A stretch of 11,405 bases of DNA, taken from assembly GCA_002333425.1 (NCBI GenBank), contig DDBL01000242.1, positions 69,330 to 80,734 on the forward strand. The letters run 5' to 3'. The notes under the pieces were generated by a model. The model ran no database searches. It was not told the DNA's origin and saw only the letters and a program-made list of their open reading frames with translations. This DNA comes from Leptospiraceae bacterium UBA2033. GTDB lineage: Bacteria; Spirochaetota; Leptospiria; Leptospirales; Leptospiraceae. Made by a program: the position numbers and the translations under genes. Positions 7,200-11,405 of this stretch are shown here, piece after piece (position 1 is the stretch's first letter; each line of letters opens with the position of its first letter).

Positions 7200-7481
7200 A
7201 TGAAAAATATATTTTTACCTATTAGTATGTTACTACTCATTGGATGTGGTTTGTCAACTTCTGAAATGGAAAATGCAAAAAGACTTTCTATTGCAATTGC
7301 CGAGTCAGAGTGTGAATGTAAAAAAATCAAAGCAAGCGGACAGTCGATTGCTGAATGCACAGAAATCTTTGAGCGTAATGTCCGTTATCTGACTAATTTC
7401 TACGATGTAGTAAAACCATCAGACTCAGAAAAAAGGAAAGCATCTGCAGCAGCCGATGAAATTAGAAGTAAGTGTAATTAG
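7200..7481 (+). CDS. small cysteine-rich lipoprotein, 93 aa
   Basis: The protein starts with a short lipoprotein signal: MK, a hydrophobic core, then LIGC with the lipidated cysteine at C16. The mature part of 78 residues has four more cysteines: C38 and C40 in a CEC motif, then C53 and C92. Two disulfides in an envelope-exposed helical domain are possible. I do not recognise a family. ATG 7200 is chosen over upstream in-frame starts from 7080 because GAGGG (7192-7196) lies just before it and the signal peptide begins exactly there; the spacing of 3 nt is tight. The LipL21-like interrupted gene begins 18 nt after the stop and shares a CEC motif, so the two were probably one operon of secreted proteins. 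Confidence 0.8.
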   Translation: MKNIFLPISMLLLIGCGLSTSEMENAKRLSIAIAESECECKKIKASGQSIAECTEIFERNVRYLTNFYDVVKPSDSEKRKASAAADEIRSKCN

Positions 7482-7499
7482 TTTTTTGGGGAAATACAT

Positions 7500-7943
7500 A
7501 TGATTATGAAAAAAATATTTCGCTTGTTATTTTTAATTTTAACAATTGTTTCCATTCAATCAACAAATTCCCAAACGCCAGCAAAATAATTAAAGGGCTG
7601 GGCTGGTAGTCCAGAGGAGCCCGCGAAAGCACCCTTCGATTATTATTACATAACTGTCAAAGGAAAAGCAAGCCCAATAGCAATCAGGAAACAAAAGGGA
7701 GATTTCATTAAAGCGACATGCATTGCCGCAGCCGAAGCGATCGCTGGTAATGAGATTATGAAAGTAAGCTCCGGTGCAAAAACAGTTGAAAATGGCGAGG
7801 TTGTATCTGGAAAGGTAAGCTTAAAACAAAAAGAATGTAAATCAGCCTCACAAGCAGATCCCAAAATTAAACTCTCTGAATGGCAGGAATGTGAATGTAC
7901 ATTTTATTCTCACTTACCACATGTTAAAAAAAATCTAGAATAA
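7500..7943 (+). pseudogene. LipL21-like secreted protein gene interrupted by one in-frame TAA
   Basis: ATG 7500 has a good ribosome site (GGGGA, about 8 nt upstream) and encodes a 25-30 residue signal peptide ending SIQSTNSQ. TAA at 7587-7589 then stops the frame after 29 codons. The same frame continues without other stops or shifts to TAA 7941-7943, 148 codons in all counting the final stop. The downstream part has protein character: GWAGSPEEP, FDYYYITVKGKAS, ATCIAAAEAIAG, KECKSASQADPK and EWQECECTFYSHLP. From memory, order and spacing match the leptospiral lipoprotein LipL21 (GW-G-PPE, YYI, STC-EA, VYECKA, SDPK, W-ECQCVIY). Unlike LipL21, the signal peptide has no lipobox cysteine. CAA to TAA would explain the stop by one change. 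ATG 7758, the next methionine, has no ribosome site, so a useful restart is unlikely. A sequencing error or readthrough is not excluded. Confidence 0.75.
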
Positions 7944-8003
7944 TCATGATTTGCTCCAACGAAAGATCCAGATTGGATGGGGGATAATGATAATTTGCGT
8001 TAT

Positions 8004-8432
8004 TTAATCCAAAAGCTTTTTGAAACCAGCTTTAGTAAAATGTTTGTCCGTGCTAACGGCAGCCGTAATTCTAAATTCTTTCATTAGAATAAAAGAAGAA
8101 GCGTCTACGAAGGAGTAACCTTGGTCGATATGTTTCGAGAAATAATCACCTGATTTTTGAAATCTGGATTCATCTATTCGCTCTAAACGGATTACTTTTG
8201 AATCACTGAGACTTGCCCAAAATTGTTTTGCTTTTTCCGTTTCTTTACGTGCCATGAGTAGTGTCATTGTTTCTTGGATGACAAGATCAGAAGTAAAAAA
8301 GGGAAGTTTACTTTTTTGAAGTTGGTCAGCTATGTTTTTAGCCTCATCATGATTTGATTCGGAGGGGATAATCAAGGAAAACCACCCGGACGTATCCCAA
8401 AATGGATATTTAGAATCCTTACTTGATGCCAT
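8004..8432 (-). CDS. vapC: VapC-type PIN-domain toxin, 142 aa
   Basis: This is a single PIN domain of usual toxin length. The four acidic metal-binding residues are present in typical contexts: D13 (FWDTSGW), E54 (VIQETM), D110 (SFVDASSF) and D129 (STDKHF). PIN toxins are Mg/Mn-dependent ribonucleases that cut tRNA or rRNA, so catalysis is expected to be intact. The start ATG overlaps the end of the antitoxin gene by 14 bp and has no ribosome site of its own, so it should be made by translational coupling. This is the usual antitoxin-first order and keeps toxin below antitoxin. The gene converges with the LipL21-like pseudogene 60 bp away. PIN proteins also occur in RNA maturation, but the antitoxin neighbour supports a toxin role. 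Confidence 0.88.
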   Translation of the reverse strand: MASSKDSKYPFWDTSGWFSLIIPSESNHDEAKNIADQLQKSKLPFFTSDLVIQETMTLLMARKETEKAKQFWASLSDSKVIRLERIDESRFQKSGDYFSKHIDQGYSFVDASSFILMKEFRITAAVSTDKHFTKAGFKKLLD

Positions 8433-8667
8433 AAACTAAAGAATCAATTTCTTCATTGGAAATTTTGGATTTCTTGCGAGTAGATTTTGGAATAGAATTG
8501 ATAAATTGTAAAAAAGAATCAGACTCCCAATCGCTTTCCTGTGAAATAGGATGAATCGTAGCAACAGGTTTCCCACGAAAAGAAAGAAGTATTTTTTCTT
8601 TTCTTTTCAGCTTTTCTAAAAGAATGTTTGAGTTCTTTCGTAAATCTAGCATTGTAATCGATGTCAT
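8419..8667 (-). CDS. Phd/YefM-type antitoxin of the PIN toxin, 82 aa
   Basis: The N-terminal half (residues 1-42: SITMLDLRKNSNILLEKL, then ILLSFRGKPVATIHP) fits the Phd/YefM antitoxin fold, which forms a DNA-binding dimer. The C-terminal half (about 45-82) is polar and charged, as expected for the flexible toxin-neutralising tail. It overlaps the toxin gene by 14 bp. The start ATG has no ribosome site: a promoter with its -10 box only 6 nt upstream predicts transcription beginning at or next to the ATG, so the mRNA is probably leaderless. A 17-bp palindrome over the promoter is the likely site of autorepression. A later start at residue 6 is possible but also lacks a ribosome site. Confidence 0.85.
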   Translation of the reverse strand: MTSITMLDLRKNSNILLEKLKRKEKILLSFRGKPVATIHPISQESDWESDSFLQFINSIPKSTRKKSKISNEEIDSLVYGIK

Positions 8668-8673
8668 TTTTTG

Positions 8674-8702
8674 AATATGACACTTGGAGTGTCAGTTGTC
8701 AA
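8674..8702 (-). promoter_or_regulatory. promoter and palindromic operator of the antitoxin-PIN toxin operon
   Basis: On the minus strand TTGACA (8697-8702, perfect -35) is followed after exactly 17 bp by CATATT (8674-8679), preceded by TGT, an extended -10. Inside lies TGACACT-N3-AGTGTCA (8678-8694), a perfect 7-bp inverted repeat covering the spacer and two bases of the -10. Antitoxin bound here would block RNA polymerase, the usual autoregulation. Transcription should start near 8667, the A of the ATG. Confidence 0.75.
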
Positions 8703-8773
8703 GGAAAAATTCTTAAGCAGATTTTTGTTCTTTCACAGCTTCCATAGGCTTAGAGTAAATGATAAAGAGTAAA

Positions 8774-8800
8774 TAGCAAGAAAAAGATTTCTTGTTGCTA
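8774..8800. repeat. hairpin between the two divergent toxin-antitoxin operons
   Basis: TAGCAA (8774-8779) and TTGCTA (8795-8800) are inverted, and GAAA/TTTC extends the stem with a 3-nt bulge; alternatively CAAGAAA (8777-8783) pairs with TTTCTTG (8788-8794). Just before it AGAGTAAAT is repeated at 8752-8760 and 8766-8774. There is no U-run. The rest of the gap (8703-8867) is plain AT-rich DNA in which I see nothing else. Confidence 0.35.
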
Positions 8801-8867
8801 ATCTAAAACATTTGATTGTTGAGTTTAGTTGATGTAAAAAATTAAACTAATTCAATGCCAAATTTTC

Positions 8868-8904
8868 ATTGACAATACTTATCATAATGATTAGTATTGT
8901 CAAT
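8868..8904 (+). promoter_or_regulatory. 37-bp palindromic promoter-operator of higBA
   Basis: The arms ATTGACAATACT (8868-8879) and AGTATTGTCAAT (8893-8904) are perfect inverted repeats, and inside them ATCAT-A-ATGAT (8881-8891) is also symmetrical. Only the T/T pair at 8880 and 8892 breaks the symmetry. The left arm gives -35 TTGACA (8869-8874); 17 bp later is -10 TAGTAT (8892-8897). Transcription should start around 8904-8905, next to GTG 8906. HigA, alone or with HigB, is the expected binder. Confidence 0.75.
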
Positions 8905-8905
8905 A

Positions 8906-9187
8906 GTGATTAAATCATTTAGTGATAAGGAAACTAAAAATCTTTGGGATGGACATTTCTCTAAGAAAATTCCGCCGACCATTCAAAGGAAAGCGTTATA
9001 CAAATTGGAAATGCTAAATAACATCGTTGATGTAAATGAATTACTTATTCCACCGAGTAATCGTTTACATAAATTAAGCGGAGATAGAAAAGATCAGTTC
9101 GCAATTTCTATTAACGACCAATGGAGAATTTGTTTTAAATTCGAAAATAGTAATGTTTATGAAGTTCAAATCACAGACTATCACTGA
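8906..9187 (+). CDS. higB: HigB/RelE-family toxin, 93 aa
   Basis: The length and pattern are typical of HigB mRNA interferases: an N-terminal MIKSFSDKETKNLWDG, a helical middle, then RLHKLSGDRKDQFAISIND-WRICFKF and the closing strand YEVQITDYH. RelE-fold toxins cut mRNA at the ribosome; the basic and aromatic residues of this C-terminal part (R53, H55, K56, R61, R74, Y92, H93) are suitable for that. The start GTG 8906 is chosen because it begins the family-typical MIKSF; an in-frame TTG at 8897 lies inside the -10 box and cannot be on the mRNA if the promoter is right. There is no ribosome site, so the message should be leaderless or nearly so. The antitoxin gene follows after 14 nt; toxin first is the normal higBA order. 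Confidence 0.9.
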   Translation: MIKSFSDKETKNLWDGHFSKKIPPTIQRKALYKLEMLNNIVDVNELLIPPSNRLHKLSGDRKDQFAISINDQWRICFKFENSNVYEVQITDYH

Positions 9188-9201
9188 GAGGAAAAATATT
9201 T

Positions 9202-9543
9202 ATGGCACAAAGAAAATTTTTAAACGTCCACCCGGGTGAAATTCTTTTAGAAGAATTTTTGAAACCAATGAGTATTACCGCCTATCGCTTAGCAAAAGAA
9301 ACAGGAATACCTGAATCAAAAATCTCAGATATTATTAAAGGCAAACGCAATATAACCGCTAGCATTTCCATCAAACTAGGAAAATTTTTTGAACTAAATC
9401 CACAATTCTGGATTGGAATTCAAAATGACCATGACATCAGAGAAGAATCTCATAAACTCGCCAAACAACTCACTGTTATGAAAACATTTCGTGATTTTTA
9501 TGTGGAGCAGAAAGTGAGAAGGAAAGTTCCTTCGATGGTGTAG
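9202..9543 (+). CDS. higA: HigA-family antitoxin with XRE helix-turn-helix, 113 aa
   Basis: Residues 7-20 carry the HigA signature NVHPGEILLEEFL. A helix-turn-helix follows at about 26-63 (AYRLAKETGIPESKISDIIKG, then KRNITASISIKLGKFF) and then the family's NPQFWIGIQNDHDI (about 71-84). The C-terminal tail is basic. It binds HigB and represses the operon, most likely at the 37-bp palindrome before higB. The ATG has a strong ribosome site, GAGAGGA (9186-9192), which overlaps the higB stop and is 9 nt from the start. Antitoxin translation should therefore be efficient, in contrast to the leaderless toxin start. The start is also supported by the family N-terminus. Confidence 0.93.
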   Translation: MAQRKFLNVHPGEILLEEFLKPMSITAYRLAKETGIPESKISDIIKGKRNITASISIKLGKFFELNPQFWIGIQNDHDIREESHKLAKQLTVMKTFRDFYVEQKVRRKVPSMV

Positions 9544-9580
9544 GGTTAATCAGAACGGAGGATAATAGGAAGAAGCCTTT

Positions 9581-9610
9581 TTGACTATAACACCTATTTC
9601 AATATATAAT
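9581..9610 (+). promoter_or_regulatory. promoter of the secreted protein gene at 9616, predicted leaderless
   Basis: TTGACT (9581-9586, 5 of 6) is followed after 18 bp by a perfect TATAAT (9605-9610). Only 5 nt separate the -10 box from ATG 9616, so transcription should begin at or just inside the start codon. No ribosome site is visible upstream of the ATG, which agrees. No inverted repeat is present here. Confidence 0.6.
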
Positions 9611-9615
9611 AAATT

Positions 9616-10269
9616 ATGAACAAATTATTCAACTACTTACTATTAATCTTACTTTTTGGATTAACAAATCATTGTATTAGCCAACCAAGTAAATCTTTAA
9701 AAGACCAAAAGTTAGCAAATATAAAAATATTAGTAAACAATCTGTCTGGTTCAGGACAAATTGCATTTAAAGCATCCAAAGAAATGTTAGAGTGCACAGA
9801 CAAAGTAAATTGCACTGTATATGATTATGAATTGCCTTGGACTTCGTTAAAAAAAGGGGATAATGTAATTCCGCTTTTTCCGGCGGATAAATACTATTCT
9901 ATTATGACTTTCGATTATAAAGAATATATTCCCTTTCAATTTACATCTTCTGGTATAACAATTTATTTTGGGTATTATTTTGATTATACGCCAGACTATG
10001 TGGTGAAATATGAGAACAATGATGATAAGTGTAAATTCTTTACTCTTCATTCTCATTCGACTTTGTCGCGAGATACAGAATTGATTACCTGTCCCAAATT
10101 AGATTTAACAGCAGAAAAACCTATCGTAATAGATATAGAACCTGAGCGAAAGGCAAATGGTGGTATGACGATGCAAATGTGGTTCGGTACTTGGCCATTA
10201 ACCCCTATATTGATTGCAGTCTTTGGTCCTGTTGGTTATTCAAAAGGTGTAGAGTTAAAGTATCGCTAA
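9616..10269 (+). CDS. secreted protein or lipoprotein of unknown function, 217 aa
   Basis: I do not recognise this protein. Residues 1-19 are a clear signal peptide core (K3, then YLLLILLFGLT) ending at C20 in LTNHC. This could be a loose spirochaetal lipobox, but His at -1 is unfavourable, so lipidation is uncertain. The mature part has C60, C66, C139 and C159, and is rich in aromatic residues and alternating beta-type segments (about 33-55, 84-132 and 167-177). A hydrophobic stretch near 195-207 could be a buried strand or a weak membrane segment. ATG 9616 is the first in-frame methionine and starts the signal peptide. Promoter position suggests a leaderless mRNA. The gene follows higBA by 72 nt but has its own promoter. 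It converges with etfA across a palindrome-rich gap. Confidence 0.75.
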   Translation: MNKLFNYLLLILLFGLTNHCISQPSKSLKDQKLANIKILVNNLSGSGQIAFKASKEMLECTDKVNCTVYDYELPWTSLKKGDNVIPLFPADKYYSIMTFDYKEYIPFQFTSSGITIYFGYYFDYTPDYVVKYENNDDKCKFFTLHSHSTLSRDTELITCPKLDLTAEKPIVIDIEPERKANGGMTMQMWFGTWPLTPILIAVFGPVGYSKGVELKYR

Positions 10270-10300
10270 AAAACTAAAAGTCTTCCTTGAGAACAACAAA

Positions 10301-10372
10301 GCCCGCGTTAGCGATCAACTGGATAAATGCGGATAATCTTCATCATCCGCAGTCAGGAAGGCGAGCGCGGGC
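10301..10372. repeat. 72-nt GC-rich stem-loop next to the large palindrome
   Basis: GCCCGCG (10301-10307) pairs with CGCGGGC (10366-10372), and inside it TGCGGAT (10328-10334) pairs with ATCCGCA (10345-10351) around a 10-nt loop. The GC content is clearly above that of the flanking DNA. The last two bases belong also to the 56-bp palindrome. CGGGCG (10368-10373) could alternatively pair with CGCCCG (10429-10434), so two folds compete. It may be a dispersed intergenic repeat, which needs a genome comparison to show. Confidence 0.5.
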
Positions 10373-10426
10373 GGTGGTGTCATCTTAACGTGGGGTTTAA
10401 ACCCCACGTTAAGATGACACCACCGC
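10371..10426. repeat. perfect 56-bp palindrome without spacer
   Basis: Each arm is 28 bp. The left arm begins GCGGTGGTGTCATC and ends ACGTGGGGTTT; the right arm is its exact reverse complement, with the centre between 10398 and 10399 in GTTTAAAC. It sits in the gap between the convergent gene at 9616 and etfA. On neither strand does a T-run follow the hairpin, so it is not a standard terminator, although as RNA it would form an extremely stable stem. A T-run does lie between the etfA stop and the palindrome on the minus strand, which is the wrong side for a terminator. Confidence 0.9.
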
Positions 10427-10442
10427 AACGCCCGAAAAAAAA

Positions 10443-11402
10443 TTAACCTAGAACTTTCTTAAATTCAGCGGTTAAGGCAGGAACTACTTCAAACAAGTCA
10501 GCTACAACACCGTAAGTCGCTACTTTGAAAATAGGAGCTTCTGGGTCTTTGTTGATTGCGACGATGTATTTAGAAGAACCCATACCAGCCATGTGTTGAA
10601 TAGATCCAGAAATACCGCACGCAATATAACAATTAGGCGATACAGTTTTACCTGTTTGACCAACTTGGTGGCTATGAGAAATCCAACCAGAGTCAACAGC
10701 AGCGCGTGACGCACCGAGAGCAGCACCTAACAAGTCAGCTAGAGACTGTAACATTGGGAAGTTCTCAGGACCTTTCATACCACGACCACCGGATACGATG
10801 ATAGAAGCTTCTGTGAGTTGAATTTTGCTACCGCCGGATAATTCAGATCCAGTGATTTTAACTTTCACGTCACCTGCGCCTGCACTTACAGCTTCTACTG
10901 CACCAGCAGCAGCTTTAGTTCCAAGCTCTTGAGAGTTTGGACGAACTGTGAATGCTTGGATGTCAGTGGTTACTTTGATGTTTGCGTAAGCTTTACCGGA
11001 ATAGATTGGTTTTTTAGCTACTACTTTTCCACCGTCAACCGATAGACCAACAACGTCAGCTACGATTCCAGCACCGATTTTAACAGCTACTCTTGGAGAG
11101 TAATCTTTTCCATAACCAGTATGTGGCATTAGAACTACGGTAGGTTTTTTTGCTTTTACAGTTTCAGCGATTACGTTTGCGTAAGCTTCTGCGTTGAAGT
11201 CACCGACGTTTGCGGTTAACACCTTGTCAGCTCCAACAGCACCTAAGTCGCCAGCAAACTTTTCAGCACCAGCACCGATTAATAATACTTCTACTTGTCC
11301 TCCGAGGGTATCCGCGATTTTGCGCGCTGCGGAAGTTAACTCTCTAGAGATTTTTTTTAATTCACCGTCTTTGATTTCACCAACTACGAATACATTTGAC
11401 AT
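10443..11402 (-). CDS. etfA: electron transfer flavoprotein, alpha subunit, 319 aa
   Basis: This is a full-length EtfA. Residues about 1-180 form the N-terminal nucleotide-fold domain (MSNVFVVGEIKDGELKKISRELTSAA). The C-terminal FAD-binding domain has all family motifs: SGGRGMKGPENF (204-215), GASRAAVDSGW (230-240), SHSHQVGQTGKTVSP (242-256), ACGISGSIQH (261-270) and NKDPEAPIF (284-292). With EtfB it passes electrons from acyl-CoA and other dehydrogenases towards the quinone pool through ETF-quinone oxidoreductase, consistent with the fatty-acid-based energy metabolism of leptospires. The ATG is at the window edge with only 3 bases upstream, so the ribosome site cannot be seen; the N-terminus is family-typical. 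etfB is usually adjacent upstream and would lie outside. The GC content and the preference for GCA/GCT and GGT-type codons differ from the AT-rich neighbours, as expected for a highly expressed core gene. Confidence 0.97.
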   Translation of the reverse strand: MSNVFVVGEIKDGELKKISRELTSAARKIADTLGGQVEVLLIGAGAEKFAGDLGAVGADKVLTANVGDFNAEAYANVIAETVKAKKPTVVLMPHTGYGKDYSPRVAVKIGAGIVADVVGLSVDGGKVVAKKPIYSGKAYANIKVTTDIQAFTVRPNSQELGTKAAAGAVEAVSAGAGDVKVKITGSELSGGSKIQLTEASIIVSGGRGMKGPENFPMLQSLADLLGAALGASRAAVDSGWISHSHQVGQTGKTVSPNCYIACGISGSIQHMAGMGSSKYIVAINKDPEAPIFKVATYGVVADLFEVVPALTAEFKKVLG

Positions 11403-11405
11403 ATC

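Noticed and set aside
7646..7864. 72-codon minus-strand frame within the LipL21-like gene.
   Set aside because: It is an antisense shadow; protein-like composition is on the plus strand and no ribosome site serves the minus frame.
7950..8012. Frame after the pseudogene stop (reads FAPTKDPDWMGDNDNL) as a decayed extension of the gene.
   Set aside because: Two stops precede it, and the LipL21-like domain already ends near 7943; the stretch is short and runs into the complement of the PIN toxin gene.
10371..10426. Replicated telomere of a linear spirochaete replicon, because such intermediates are perfect palindromes.
   Set aside because: Leptospira chromosomes are circular, etfA continues as a normal gene beside it, and nothing resembling a telomere resolvase is in the window.
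10371..10440. Intrinsic bidirectional terminator between the convergent genes.
   Set aside because: The stem is strong, but no T-run follows it in either direction; the only A/T-run is on the wrong side for each transcript.

Overview
The window looks like a chromosomal segment of a Leptospira species. The best evidence is an interrupted gene at 7500-7943 whose residue pattern resembles the leptospiral surface lipoprotein LipL21. The AT-rich base composition, the many small secreted or lipoprotein genes and the signalling-rich content agree with this. The species assignment is inference, and the LipL21 match is from memory, not from a search. The last gene (etfA) is visibly richer in GC and has the codon use of a highly expressed core gene.

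Layout. Positions 1-1005 hold the 3' part of a polytopic membrane protein resembling a family 39 glycosyltransferase. A small basic protein gene (1032-1265, -) is divergent from a two-gene unit: a GHKL-ATPase/HDOD signalling protein (1426-2895, +) and an orphan ABC ATPase (2903-3673, +), 7 nt apart. A six-TM hybrid histidine kinase (3676-5517, -) meets the ABC gene tail to tail. Divergent from the kinase are a thioredoxin-like [2Fe-2S] ferredoxin (5609-5929, +) and, 47 nt later, a di-iron fatty-acid hydroxylase/sterol desaturase family protein (5977-6798, +). About 400 nt of gene-free, hairpin-rich DNA follows.

The accessory-looking part runs from about 7200 to 10440. It holds a small Cys-rich lipoprotein gene, the LipL21-like gene stopped by one in-frame TAA, a PIN-toxin/Phd-type antitoxin pair (8004-8667, -) and, divergently, a higBA toxin-antitoxin pair (8906-9543, +). 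Next come an unrecognised secreted protein gene (9616-10269, +) and an intergenic block containing a perfect 56-bp palindrome. etfA (10443-11402, -) closes the window, and etfB may lie just outside.

The two toxin-antitoxin promoters are the most informative regulatory DNA. Each has a perfect TTGACA -35 box, a 17-bp spacer and an inverted repeat over the promoter core, and each -10 box lies so close to the start codon that the mRNA should be leaderless or nearly so. The gene at 9616 has the same architecture without the repeat. No tRNA, rRNA, CRISPR array, transposase or integrase was seen. No classical hairpin-plus-U-run terminator could be identified.
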